Positions 1 to 8,156 of a stretch of DNA of 64,000 nucleotides are shown here, in pieces. Below the pieces are notes generated by a model. It did no database searches, had not been told where the DNA came from, and was given only the letters and a program-made list of their open reading frames with translations. The stretch is from Bog-375 sp049698695. GTDB taxonomy: Bacteria > Acidobacteriota > Terriglobia > Bryobacterales > Bryobacteraceae. The DNA lies in assembly GCA_049698695.1 (NCBI GenBank), contig JBAVYH010000176.1, forward strand, positions 1 to 64,000, given 5' to 3'. The stretch's first letter is position 1. Every line of letters starts with the position of its first letter. A program made the translations under genes and the position numbers.

Positions 1-173
1 CCGGTCGCCGCCGCGCCGGGGTCCTGGTCGGCCGGAATCAACTGATCGCAGATCGCGCCCAGCGTCCGCGCCTCCTCACAGCTGAGGGCGAGCCGCGCTC
101 CCGCATCCCGCCTGCATGCCGCCGTGCCCAGCATGGCTCCGGCGAGAAATGAACGGCGGGACGGTTTCCGCAT
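1..173 (-). CDS. Gluconate 2-dehydrogenase subunit 3-like protein, N-terminal fragment
   Basis: Only the first 57 codons lie in the window; the gene runs off the left end. Translation from the ATG at 173 gives a twin-arginine-type leader (KPSRRSFLAGAMLGTAAC), then a segment with TLGAICDQLIPADQDPGA. That matches the start of the gluconate 2-dehydrogenase subunit 3 family (Leu-x-Ala-Ile-Cys-Asp-x-Ile-Ile-Pro-Ala-Asp). These small periplasmic Tat-exported subunits escort a membrane-associated FAD GMC oxidoreductase, which would be expected just outside the window. A clear AGGAG ribosome site sits 7 bases ahead of the ATG. The family call rests on a short stretch, so the partner and substrate are unknown. 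Confidence 0.6.
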   Translation of the reverse strand, partial: MRKPSRRSFLAGAMLGTAACRRDAGARLALSCEEARTLGAICDQLIPADQDPGAAAT

Positions 174-399
174 CACGCTGCTCCTACGTAGGGACTTTTT
201 GACCGCCTGAGCGGGTGCTGAAAACTGTGCGATTCTTGCTATCACCAACTGGTTACGCCGAGCAGGAAACCTGCGAGATCGTTATTGATCTCGCCAGCAG
301 CGTTGCTTCCGAACAATAGTCCAGTTTCTCCAGCAGGGGCTCCAAAAGATCCGCAACGCGTCGTATGTACTCTCATCGACAGCTCTCACATTTAGTTCT

Positions 400-1671
400 T
401 CAGAAGGTACTGTTCCAATACGCCTGCTGCCCGATATGATCATCGTCTGGCAGATTCTTCAAGATAGTGCGCCGGACCTCTATAGCGTCCATGCCGCCCT
501 GGCCCTTGAACAATAACTCGCCGTTCATACCGATCAATACCGTATATGGAACGCCGCCACTCCACCCAGTCCCAAATGCCGACACTGCTTCGGCCGCATC
601 ATTCGTACTCCAGAGCAGATTCCTATTGATCGCATGCTGCGAATTCAAGAACCGAAGCACAAACCTTTTCTCGTCTGGTGCATTAATGCTAACGGTTACG
701 ACGTTCAACGCTCGTTGACTGTACATCCGGACGATTTTCTGCAGCTCTGGAAATTCCGCAGTGCAAGGCCCGCACCAGGTAGCCCAGAAATTCACCAGCA
801 GAAGCGTGCCGGTGCCACTGTTCTGTCGCAATGTCGTCAACTGATCAGCCGATACCATTTCCACTGATACCGGTTTCTGACCGTCCTCTGCGATCTCTGC
901 CTTCGCTCCCGACTCTTCGCGTGCCCATTTGGTGGAGCAGCCCATCACGGGCGTATTCTCAACTGAGACTGGTTTCCCCGCAAGCAAAGCTTCGATTGCG
1001 TCCTGAGCTTCGTGCTTAGTTACCAGTTGTTCGCGCGGATTGTTGTCGATTCGGCCTTGATACCGCAACTTGCGCTGCTGATCAAAGATGAACGCATGGG
1101 GCGTCGCGGTAGGTCCATACTTTAGGGTAACCGCTTGCGTGTCGCCGTCGTACAAATAAGGAAAGTTGAAGTGCCTGTACGCCGCGCGAATTTTCATCTC
1201 TGGTAGGGAGTCGCTCACATCGGTGTGGCCAAGTTCGCTCAGACGTATGGCTTTCGGATCATTCCCCATGATCGCGACCAGATCCACGCCTCGATCCTTA
1301 TAGGCTGAAGCGAGCTGCTTGACTCGTCTCTCATACATCTCAGCGACCGGGCAATGATCACATGTAAACACAATTACGAGAACCTTGGCCGACGCGTAGT
1401 CCTTAAGGCTGTGCACCTTGCCGTCGACACCCGGCAGGTTGAAGTCCGGGGCTGGCGATCCGATCTTGAGAATGGGAGGGACATCGGCACCGGAGGGAAC
1501 ATTGAGGTCCTGCGCTCGGCCAATCTGGCACAGCAACAGCCCAACACTGAGCAACCCGACGGAACATTTCACAGGCCGGGCCGCTCTATCCATGGTCCGC
1601 ACGGTCCCAGTATTTAAAGAATGTAGAGTTCCTCCGGGATGGAGGGCAATTAACCAATCCACGTAAGTCAA
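400..1671 (-). CDS. Secreted protein with two thioredoxin-fold domains (peroxiredoxin-like plus TlpA-like)
   Basis: Two redox domains sit in tandem behind an export signal. Numbering from the TTG at 1671, a hydrophobic signal segment lies at about residues 36-53. The first domain (about 66-235) begins GSPAPDFNLPGVDG and carries CDHC at 104-107, as in AhpC/TSA-type peroxiredoxin-like proteins. The second (about 265-415) has WATWCGPC, with the CGPC motif at 300-303, typical of TlpA/ResA thiol-disulfide reductases. It probably handles thiol chemistry in the periplasm. Start choice is uncertain: AAGGAGG lies 7 bases before the TTG at 1671, but the ATG at 1593 would give a more ordinary signal peptide and has no clear ribosome site. 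No partner gene is adjacent. Confidence 0.8.
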   Translation of the reverse strand: MTYVDWLIALHPGGTLHSLNTGTVRTMDRAARPVKCSVGLLSVGLLLCQIGRAQDLNVPSGADVPPILKIGSPAPDFNLPGVDGKVHSLKDYASAKVLVIVFTCDHCPVAEMYERRVKQLASAYKDRGVDLVAIMGNDPKAIRLSELGHTDVSDSLPEMKIRAAYRHFNFPYLYDGDTQAVTLKYGPTATPHAFIFDQQRKLRYQGRIDNNPREQLVTKHEAQDAIEALLAGKPVSVENTPVMGCSTKWAREESGAKAEIAEDGQKPVSVEMVSADQLTTLRQNSGTGTLLLVNFWATWCGPCTAEFPELQKIVRMYSQRALNVVTVSINAPDEKRFVLRFLNSQHAINRNLLWSTNDAAEAVSAFGTGWSGGVPYTVLIGMNGELLFKGQGGMDAIEVRRTILKNLPDDDHIGQQAYWNSTF

Positions 1672-1790
1672 CCTCAGTCCTCCTTTCTAATTTAGTCTCC
1701 GCACTTTATCTGCGGTCCTGAGGATGAGACAAGCTGGAAACAGCACTCTGTTCCGATTGAGCCGCCTCGGCCCGAAGTCCATCCACGGGA

Positions 1791-2702
1791 CTACTGAACT
1801 GGCGCGGTGCGGGTTACAGCGGCACGCGTTGGAGGAGACATACTCTCGATGAACGTCACGATCGCCGAATGATCCAGATCTCCCTTCCCTTGGTTCATCA
1901 ATGCGATTAGCATCTGCTGGACCATGCATGTCAAGGGCAGGGCGACTTTCTTGGATTCGGCCGCGAGCAGCGCGTTGCGCAAGTCCTTTTGGTGAAGTCG
2001 AATGCGAAAGCCAGGCGCGTAATCTCCAGCAATCACCTTCGGAGCCTTTGCGTTCAATACCGTGCTGCCGGCCAGGCCCCCTTTCACCGCAGCGAAGACC
2101 ACTTCGGGATCAAGGCCGCAGTGCTTTGCCAGTACCAGCGCCTCTCCCATGGCAGCAATATTGCATGCAACCATAATCTGGTTCGCCAACTTCGTAACGT
2201 TCCCGGCTCCTACCGGCCCCGTGAGAGTCACGGTTGATCCCATGGCCTGTAGCACAGGCAGCGCCTTTTCAAAAACTGACTTTTCGCCTCCTACCATAAT
2301 CGCGAGTGTACCGTCTATCGCCTTTGGTTCCCCGCCGCTCACCGGCGCGTCCAGGAAATCTACCCCTTTTTCAGCGCAAGCCTTAGCAATTTTCTGGGAG
2401 ACCACGGGGTTGATGGAACTCATATCCACAATGAGAGAGCCGGGTTTGGCGCCTTCCATTACGCCGTTTGGTCCAAGAATCGCCTGCTCCACTTCAGGAC
2501 CGTCGGGAAGCATCGTTATAATGAGGTCCGAACGGCGGGCGGCATCGCTGCTGGATAAAGCTCCTTGGATGCCGTCCCGGAGCACTGCGTCAACCAGAGG
2601 GGCCACAATATCATAAACAACCAAGGCGTGGCCGGCTTTTCGTAGATTATTAGCCATCGGTTTGCCCATGATACCGAGGCCGATGAATGCAATCTTATGC
2701 AT
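1791..2702 (-). CDS. garR: 2-hydroxy-3-oxopropionate (tartronate semialdehyde) reductase / 3-hydroxyisobutyrate dehydrogenase family
   Basis: NAD(P)-dependent beta-hydroxyacid dehydrogenase of about 303 residues, the usual family length. The N-terminus has the dinucleotide loop IAFIGLGIMGKPMA. The substrate-binding signature DAPVSGGEPKAIDGTLAIMVGG follows at about residues 117-138, and the catalytic lysine segment GNVTKLANQIMVA at about 165-177. GarR reduces tartronate semialdehyde to glycerate. Lying downstream of an HpcH/HpaI aldolase and a symporter, that role fits better than valine breakdown, but this is inference. The ATG at 2702 is preceded by GGAAAGGAAG at good spacing; an upstream in-frame TTG has no such support. 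It is the last gene of the operon that starts at the symporter. Confidence 0.85.
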   Translation of the reverse strand: MHKIAFIGLGIMGKPMANNLRKAGHALVVYDIVAPLVDAVLRDGIQGALSSSDAARRSDLIITMLPDGPEVEQAILGPNGVMEGAKPGSLIVDMSSINPVVSQKIAKACAEKGVDFLDAPVSGGEPKAIDGTLAIMVGGEKSVFEKALPVLQAMGSTVTLTGPVGAGNVTKLANQIMVACNIAAMGEALVLAKHCGLDPEVVFAAVKGGLAGSTVLNAKAPKVIAGDYAPGFRIRLHQKDLRNALLAAESKKVALPLTCMVQQMLIALMNQGKGDLDHSAIVTFIESMSPPTRAAVTRTAPVQ

Positions 2703-2772
2703 GTCTTTCTTCCTTTCCAAAAGAGATATTTTACCGAGTTCCCGTGCTGATTACTTCTGGAACGTACTCCGG

Positions 2773-3576
2773 TCATCCCTGCTTGCTTCTGGCAAACGAC
2801 GGTGTCTGCACCGAACGTAATTGTGACACCGTTTCTCGAGCCTTCTCGAGCAGCAAAACATGTTCGGCCGCCGCTCCCACGAAACGCATTCCACGCTCAA
2901 TCCACGCTTTTGCCATGGAAACACCCCGAGTCTGGATCCCGGGAACCGCGCCGTGGTGATTGCATTGTTCGATCAGCCGTTGCACAGACTCAACCAGGAG
3001 GGGGTGCTCCACCTGCCCAGGAATGCCAAGCGAAATCGATAGGTCCGAAGGCCCTACCATCACTACGTCGACGCCTTTGACAGACAACAGTTCATCGGCG
3101 CGCTCCAGCGCGGCAGTCGTCTCGAATTGCACCACCGCAAGAATCTGGCTGTTCTGGTGTTCAATGACCTCGGGCATGCTGGCCGTCTCATACTCGATCA
3201 TGGTTGCGTTGACCCCATAACCCCGCTGTCCCACGGGCGGAAATCGCAACCAGCTCAGCGCCTGCTCAAGGAGCCGAGGCTCTTCGACACGAGGCAAAAT
3301 GATGCCCTGCGCGCCTTGATCCAGCAGCCGAGAACACAAGCCGTACTGCAATTCCGTGACCCGCACAATGGGCGTGATATCGACCAGCTCTGAGGCGATG
3401 ATCATGTCATGCACGGTCTCCAGATTATACGAACCGTGCTCCATATCGATAAATACGTAGTCAAATCCCGCCGCTGCAAGCGTGCGAGGAATCTCTGACG
3501 ATCGGTAGACTTGAAGGGAGCAACCGAAGACAGTGTCGCCTCTTACCAGTCGCTCCCGAGTATGATTAACACGCAT
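2773..3576 (-). CDS. HpcH/HpaI-family aldolase (2-dehydro-3-deoxyglucarate aldolase-like)
   Basis: A 267-residue class II (metal-dependent) pyruvate aldolase. Visible family motifs in order: FVIDMEH-like FIDMEHGSYN (about residues 43-52, catalytic His), GAQGIILPRVE (about 88-98), QFETTAALE (about 149-157, metal-binding Glu) and MVGPSDLSISLGIPG (about 171-185, metal-binding Asp). Such enzymes cleave 2-keto-3-deoxy sugar acids to pyruvate plus an aldehyde such as tartronate semialdehyde, the substrate of the reductase encoded 70 bases downstream. The symporter ends 30 bases upstream, so the three genes look co-transcribed. The exact sugar acid cannot be read from sequence. An AAGGGG lies ahead of the ATG. 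Confidence 0.85.
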   Translation of the reverse strand: MRVNHTRERLVRGDTVFGCSLQVYRSSEIPRTLAAAGFDYVFIDMEHGSYNLETVHDMIIASELVDITPIVRVTELQYGLCSRLLDQGAQGIILPRVEEPRLLEQALSWLRFPPVGQRGYGVNATMIEYETASMPEVIEHQNSQILAVVQFETTAALERADELLSVKGVDVVMVGPSDLSISLGIPGQVEHPLLVESVQRLIEQCNHHGAVPGIQTRGVSMAKAWIERGMRFVGAAAEHVLLLEKARETVSQLRSVQTPSFARSKQG

Positions 3577-3606
3577 GGAGGTTTCCCCTTTTCTGAATTC
3601 TCGGCC

Positions 3607-5196
3607 TCAGTGACTTGATTCGTAAGCTACCATCACAGCTGGCAGGGTGGTTACTCGATGCCGTTCCTTGGCGGCAGATCTCCGGCTCAGCCAGCCCCAA
3701 ACCGTCATCTCGCGGCGCGACGTGTCGCCGTCCGGGAACACCAAGCTTGCGAGGTATCCGAAACCAAAGACCAAAACTTGCCCGATCGCTCCAATCATGT
3801 AATTGTGCATAGGGAAGTTATAGGGCCCCAAGTTCAAGATCCTTCCCCCATCTGCCGTAAGGACCGCCCAGGCTGTGAATACAAAGCTGCCGGCGATTCC
3901 AACATAGGCTCCCGTCTTGCTGGCGCGCGTTGAGAGAAAGGCCAGCAAAAATAGACCGACTAAACCGCCAGAGACAATTGCCGATACCGTGAACCAAAGC
4001 GAAAGTGCGTTACCTTTGGAGTGGCCCAGTATGCTGGCGATTAAAATGCACAATCCCCCGCACAACGCGACAATAATCTTCGCCACAACAAGTTGCGCTC
4101 GCTCCGTCGAACGCTGGAACAGGATGTGGTAATAATCTGCCACGCCTACGGCGGCAAGACTGTTTAGATCGGACGAGAGGTTCGCCATCGCGGCGCCGAA
4201 TAATGCTGCAAGAAAAAGGCCAGCCAAACCGGGGGGCAGATGCGTAGTAATAAAATACGGGAATGCTTGGTCGGATCGAGCTACTGGAAGCAATTCCCCA
4301 GTGACTTTATAGAAGGCCCAGCAGAGCGTTCCAATCAACATGAATAATGCCCAAACGGGGACGCAGAGCAACGATCCGATTAACACTCCACGGACTGCTT
4401 GGCGATCCGATCTGGCCACCAGGTAACGTTGAATTACGGTCTGGTCTGACGTATATCTTTGTAGATAATAGAACCATCCATACAGTGAAAGCACCAGGAA
4501 TGTTGGCTTTGTGAGGTCCAGCCTCATGTTGCCGAGACTGATCTTATGGCTGCTAAACGCAACATGGAACATTGCAGCGGGGCCTCCCGGCGGGAGGAAC
4601 AGCAGAAAGCCCAAGCTGACCAAAATTCCCGCCCAAAGCACCATCCCCTGAATAACGTCGGCCCAGATGACGGCCTCAACGCCGCCAAGAAGTGTGTAGC
4701 ATATCGTTAGGACACCAACTAGGATGATTAGATGGTCCATGTTCCATCCGGTCACGCTGTTCACCGTTAGCGCCAGCAAATAGAACACGAAACCCATCTT
4801 GGAAAGATGCCCGATGGAATAGGCAATGGAAGAATACACCCTGGCTCCGTATCCAAAGCGCTTACCGAAGTACTCATAGGCGCTCATGCCCACAACTTCA
4901 CGAAAGAATGGAATCACTACGAACACCGTGATGAACAGCACGGGAATCACTGTTAACCCTGGCACGAGATTGGACCAATCGCCCGCATAAGACGAGCCAG
5001 GGTAAGCGATGAACGTAACGCTACTGATGAGTGTGGCGAGAAGCGAAAGCCCCATCGCCCACCCAGGGATGTTTCTCTGGGCGACAAAATAGCGTTCGGT
5101 GGACGTCTGCCGGCGTGAAAAACGGAGCCCAACCCCCATGAGCGTCGCCATGTAGGCGATAATCACCAGAATGTCTAGCCAGCGAATCGTGCTCAT
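3607..5196 (-). CDS. Sodium:solute symporter (SSS family)
   Basis: Polytopic inner-membrane protein of about 529 residues with roughly 13 hydrophobic segments. It begins with the family N-terminus WLDILVIIAYMATLMGVGLRFS and contains WAMGLSLLATLISSVTFIAYPG, the conserved TM2 region of SSS transporters, and GLFLAALFGAAMANLSSDLNS, the conserved TM8 sodium-site region. It likely imports a sugar acid or similar carboxylate with sodium. As first gene of the symporter-aldolase-reductase operon it supplies the substrate for the other two. The ATG at 5196 was chosen by family homology; an in-frame GTG at 5247 would add 17 residues, and neither has a strong ribosome site. A promoter with an overlapping operator lies upstream. 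Confidence 0.87.
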   Translation of the reverse strand: MSTIRWLDILVIIAYMATLMGVGLRFSRRQTSTERYFVAQRNIPGWAMGLSLLATLISSVTFIAYPGSSYAGDWSNLVPGLTVIPVLFITVFVVIPFFREVVGMSAYEYFGKRFGYGARVYSSIAYSIGHLSKMGFVFYLLALTVNSVTGWNMDHLIILVGVLTICYTLLGGVEAVIWADVIQGMVLWAGILVSLGFLLFLPPGGPAAMFHVAFSSHKISLGNMRLDLTKPTFLVLSLYGWFYYLQRYTSDQTVIQRYLVARSDRQAVRGVLIGSLLCVPVWALFMLIGTLCWAFYKVTGELLPVARSDQAFPYFITTHLPPGLAGLFLAALFGAAMANLSSDLNSLAAVGVADYYHILFQRSTERAQLVVAKIIVALCGGLCILIASILGHSKGNALSLWFTVSAIVSGGLVGLFLLAFLSTRASKTGAYVGIAGSFVFTAWAVLTADGGRILNLGPYNFPMHNYMIGAIGQVLVFGFGYLASLVFPDGDTSRREMTVWGWLSRRSAAKERHRVTTLPAVMVAYESSH

Positions 5197-5281
5197 TTCA
5201 GTTGCGCAGGCAGCCCAATCGCAAGTTTGGGAACCGCATGCTCTCACGGAGACAATCCGCTGACATCGCGGTCCTGTTCGG

Positions 5282-5311
5282 AATGGTATGATAATTAGAT
5301 CAATTTGTCAA
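5282..5311 (-). promoter_or_regulatory. Promoter and putative GntR operator (site A) of the symporter operon
   Basis: Read on the minus strand, a perfect -35 TTGACA (5311-5306) is followed by a 17-base spacer and a -10 TACCAT (5288-5283). The 17-bp sequence AATGGTATGATAATTAG (5282-5298, plus strand) covers the -10 and most of the spacer. It is 16/17 identical to the site in front of the neighbouring GntR gene. A protein bound here would block RNA polymerase. Confidence 0.65.
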
Positions 5312-5385
5312 TTGCCAAAAATCATCGCCAGGACGGGGCCTGGAGAGGTCTCTTTGGACAGGTCCAACGGCGCCGTTCGATGCCG

Positions 5386-6198
5386 TCAGCGGGGCGTTAT
5401 TGAGGGGTGCGTGGATTCTTCCCCGGTCCGGACCGGAAAAGAATCATGGTGGCTAGTCTCCACAAGCTTGATCAGCAAGTGCCCCATTTCGGTCAAGTGC
5501 TGGAGCATCTCCATGCGAGCCCCGCCAGAGTCTCTGAGGCGGACGGCGGCATAGATTCCCTCGTGCTGTTTCAGCACTCTGGCGGCGGCCTGTGGCATTC
5601 GCAACTTCATCAGCAACCACTGTGCCATAAGGTTTCGGAGCAATTGCACCGCGTTAAACAAGATCTCGTTATGGGCAGCGCGGGCGAGCGCAAGGTGAAA
5701 CCTCAGGTCGGCTTCCAGTGCGCGCGCCGGCTCAGAAATACCTGCTCTGAAGTCATCCACCGCTGCGCCTATTTCGTTAAGCTCTTCCAGTGTCGCGCGC
5801 TCGGCAGCCAAGGCCGCGATTTCCGCCTCCATTAACCTGCGCGCCTCCACTATGTCGCGCAACTCCGCGCCGTCCGTGCCAGTGATAGCCCAGAGCAAAG
5901 GCCGCGAAAGAAACTGAGAGCGCGGAAGAACGAACGTTCCATCCCCCACGCGGCACTCCAGCATGCCGATCAATTCCAAAGCCTTCAGGGCTTCTCGCAA
6001 CGACGCGCGCCCGATGCCTAACTGTTGACAGAGCTCCCGCTCAGGAGGGATGCGGTCGCCGGCCTTCCATGGCCCCTGCAAAAGTGACGTCACCAGTTCT
6101 TCGAAAGCCGATTCGGTAAGCGTGGCTTTGGCAATGGGTTTGAAGTCCTTGTTCCCCGCAGCGCTGGCCTTCGATTGTCTCATCGTTGAAACTGCCAT
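5386..6198 (-). CDS. FadR-type GntR transcriptional regulator (FCD domain)
   Basis: A 270-residue regulator. The winged-helix domain occupies about residues 27-95, with GDRIPPERELCQQLGIGRASLREALKALELIGMLECRVGDGTFV as recognition helix and wing (shown in part: PPERELCQQLGIGRASLREA). The C-terminal FCD ligand domain (about 110-250) has the helical pattern VEARRLMEAEIAALAAERAT and conserved Asp/His positions (FHLALARAAHN, LKQHEGIYAAV) that often hold a metal with a carboxylate ligand. The setting among sugar-acid genes and the matching sites suggest it represses its own gene, the symporter operon and the oxidoreductase. Its own -10 lies only a few bases from the ATG, so the mRNA may be leaderless; Met6 at 6183 is an alternative start. 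Confidence 0.88.
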   Translation of the reverse strand: MAVSTMRQSKASAAGNKDFKPIAKATLTESAFEELVTSLLQGPWKAGDRIPPERELCQQLGIGRASLREALKALELIGMLECRVGDGTFVLPRSQFLSRPLLWAITGTDGAELRDIVEARRLMEAEIAALAAERATLEELNEIGAAVDDFRAGISEPARALEADLRFHLALARAAHNEILFNAVQLLRNLMAQWLLMKLRMPQAAARVLKQHEGIYAAVRLRDSGGARMEMLQHLTEMGHLLIKLVETSHHDSFPVRTGEESTHPSITPR

Positions 6199-6200
6199 GC

Positions 6201-6236
6201 CTAATTATCCTACCATTTTGTTGATGCGGTTGTCAG
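6201..6236 (-). promoter_or_regulatory. Promoter and putative operator (site B) of the GntR gene
   Basis: On the minus strand, CTGACA (6236-6231) and TAGGAT (6212-6207) are separated by 18 bases and form a plausible promoter. The 17-bp AATGGTAGGATAATTAG (minus strand, 6217-6201) covers the -10 and differs from site A at one base. This points to autoregulation. The site ends 2 bases before the ATG at 6198. Confidence 0.62.
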
Positions 6237-6263
6237 CATGAATCGCAGGCTCTGCGGAGAATT

Positions 6264-7997
6264 TCATCTGAGGTCACGGATTGGCGCGCTAAACCAATTC
6301 CGGCTCGCCGCGCCTCTGTGCCGCATGGATCGCTTGAACACTTTGTCGCCCGCGGTCGCATACAGCATGTCGCGATTAGGCCCGCCGAAGACAATGCTTG
6401 ACACGCCGCCCAATTGTGGCGAATCGATGATAGCCATCACACGCCCTGGAGGATCGAACACTTGGATCCCCATTTTCGTTGCTACATACAGAAAGCCGTC
6501 CGTGTCCACTGCCATGCCGGCGGCGTCGGTGGCCGAGGATTCGTCGAGTATTTCCAAACGGTAGAGCGAATCCCCGTTGGCCAGTGAGCCATCCGGTTGT
6601 ACTTGGAACCACCACACCCCACGGTTGGCCGGGTCGTCCACGAGCAGGAACGCCTGGCCCTGGGAGAGACGGACGCTACTGGGCGATTGAATTCCCCCAT
6701 ACGCCACGCGCCTGCCCCTGGCGCCGACGAACCACACGCGTTTGTGCAGCGGATCGGTGAAGTAAATCTCGCCGCGCGCACTAATTGCGAGGTCATTCGC
6801 AATGACGTTCCTGGCGATCACCGTTTCTTTACCGTCCATCGCGTATGCCACGATGCGTTTCAGTCCATCCTGACACGCGTACAAGCGCCCGTCGGGTCCG
6901 AATGCCAAGCCGCGAACGCTGCCCGAGTTCTCTTTGAACACTTTGATATCGCCGTTGACGCCGATCTTGCAGATCCGATTACTTGGGCGATCTGTGAAAA
7001 ACACATCTCCGTCCTTGTCCGCCGCCAACGCTCCGGTGCGTCCGTGACCCTGAGTAACTAGCTTCCAATCCTGCCCGGGAACCGTCAAGAGCACAGACCA
7101 CTGGCGCTCCCCTCCCCCTCCTTTGGGCTTCGGAATCGGCGCGGGATAACCACGCCACAGCCAGCGCAAGGCATCGGGCAGAATTGACGCGCCTTGCTTA
7201 CTGTTGTGCCCTGCGGTCCCCCATACATGAGCGACATCATAGCCCGCGTATTCCAACGCCGAGACCATATCGTGGGCGCCTATAAACCAATTGCCAGCGG
7301 CAACGTTCAAATCCTTTTGTCCGTCATGCAGGAAAACTCGGATCGGCTTCGGCTCCGTTTTCCGGATCAAAGAGGGATAAATCTCGCCGCCGCGCAAATT
7401 CGTGAAGCTTCCCACGAAGCTAAGGACGCGGCGGAAGGCATCCGGTCTCTCCCACGCCACCGTAAAGGCGCAAATGCCGCCGGAGCTGGACCCGCCTATC
7501 GCGCGATCATTGGGATCCTGGGAGAGGTTGTAGCTCTTCCCTACCTCAGGCAAGATCTCTTGCAACAGAAAGCGCGAATAGCGGTTGGTGACAGCGTCGT
7601 ACTCGAAGCTGCGGTTACTGTGTGCCGGTTCGTTCGGTATTCGGGCCGGCAAGACTCCGGGGTTAATGAAAATCCCAATCGTGGCGGGCATTTCGCCGCG
7701 GTTAATCAGGTTGTCGAAAACAACCGGTACGTGCCAAGCGCCGTCGTCGGTTACAAACTTTTCGCCATCGAGGAACACCATCACGGCAGCGGTCCGGCCG
7801 GGCCGGTACTGTGCGGGCACATATACCCAGTAGTCGCGAGTAGTTCCCGGATAAGTCCTGCTTGTCCATGAGTATTTGGTCACCTTGCCTTGCGGGACCC
7901 CGGCCTGTGGGGCGGAATCGGGACCCAGTTTGTATTCCTGCGCCATGGGACACGCAAACGACAACAGAGTCAACGCGATAGCATTGCAAAGCCTCAT
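6264..7997 (-). CDS. Secreted esterase D-like / SMP-30 gluconolactonase fusion
   Basis: A 577-residue exported protein with a signal peptide (MRLCNAIALTLLSFACPMAQ). Residues about 45-280 are an alpha/beta hydrolase of the enterochelin-esterase (Fes/esterase D) type: VFLDGEKFV, the nucleophile elbow AIGGSSSGGICAF, an acid segment FLHDGQKDLNV and the histidine segment GTAGHNSKQG. Residues about 300-565 form a six-bladed SMP-30/gluconolaconase-like propeller with repeating blades such as LAADKDGDVFFTD, GLAFGPDGRLYACQ and GMAVDTDGFLYVATK. Esterase plus lactonase could release and open sugar lactones or feruloyl-type esters outside the cytoplasm. It is transcribed away from the oxidoreductase at 8157; AAGGG precedes the ATG. 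The substrate is not known. Confidence 0.82.
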   Translation of the reverse strand: MRLCNAIALTLLSFACPMAQEYKLGPDSAPQAGVPQGKVTKYSWTSRTYPGTTRDYWVYVPAQYRPGRTAAVMVFLDGEKFVTDDGAWHVPVVFDNLINRGEMPATIGIFINPGVLPARIPNEPAHSNRSFEYDAVTNRYSRFLLQEILPEVGKSYNLSQDPNDRAIGGSSSGGICAFTVAWERPDAFRRVLSFVGSFTNLRGGEIYPSLIRKTEPKPIRVFLHDGQKDLNVAAGNWFIGAHDMVSALEYAGYDVAHVWGTAGHNSKQGASILPDALRWLWRGYPAPIPKPKGGGGERQWSVLLTVPGQDWKLVTQGHGRTGALAADKDGDVFFTDRPSNRICKIGVNGDIKVFKENSGSVRGLAFGPDGRLYACQDGLKRIVAYAMDGKETVIARNVIANDLAISARGEIYFTDPLHKRVWFVGARGRRVAYGGIQSPSSVRLSQGQAFLLVDDPANRGVWWFQVQPDGSLANGDSLYRLEILDESSATDAAGMAVDTDGFLYVATKMGIQVFDPPGRVMAIIDSPQLGGVSSIVFGGPNRDMLYATAGDKVFKRSMRHRGAASRNWFSAPIRDLR

Positions 7998-8083
7998 TCG
8001 GTTTAGCCCTTTCCCTCATGCCTGGAGAAGCACATCTCCGCAGCCACGAAAAGAACAGGTGAAGATTGGATCAAAAATTCTCT

Positions 8084-8121
8084 TTGGACTTTCTGGCCAT
8101 TGGCCTTATAATCATACCACA
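8084..8121 (+). promoter_or_regulatory. Promoter and putative operator (site C) of the oxidoreductase gene
   Basis: A -35 TTGGAC (8084-8089), 17-base spacer and perfect -10 TATAAT (8107-8112) precede the gene at 8157. The segment 8105-8121, read on the minus strand, is TGTGGTATGATTATAAG. It agrees with site A at 13 of 17 positions, including the unbroken core TGGTATGAT, and overlaps the -10. It also lies upstream of the divergent esterase gene, so it could control both. Confidence 0.62.
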
Positions 8122-8156
8122 TCATGTACGGCTACGGTTTGAAAGGAAACTGAACG

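Noticed and set aside
174..399. Possible decayed gene in the gap near the left end
   Set aside because: Short helical-looking stretches appear in different minus-strand frames, but none has a start, a ribosome site or a recognisable family.
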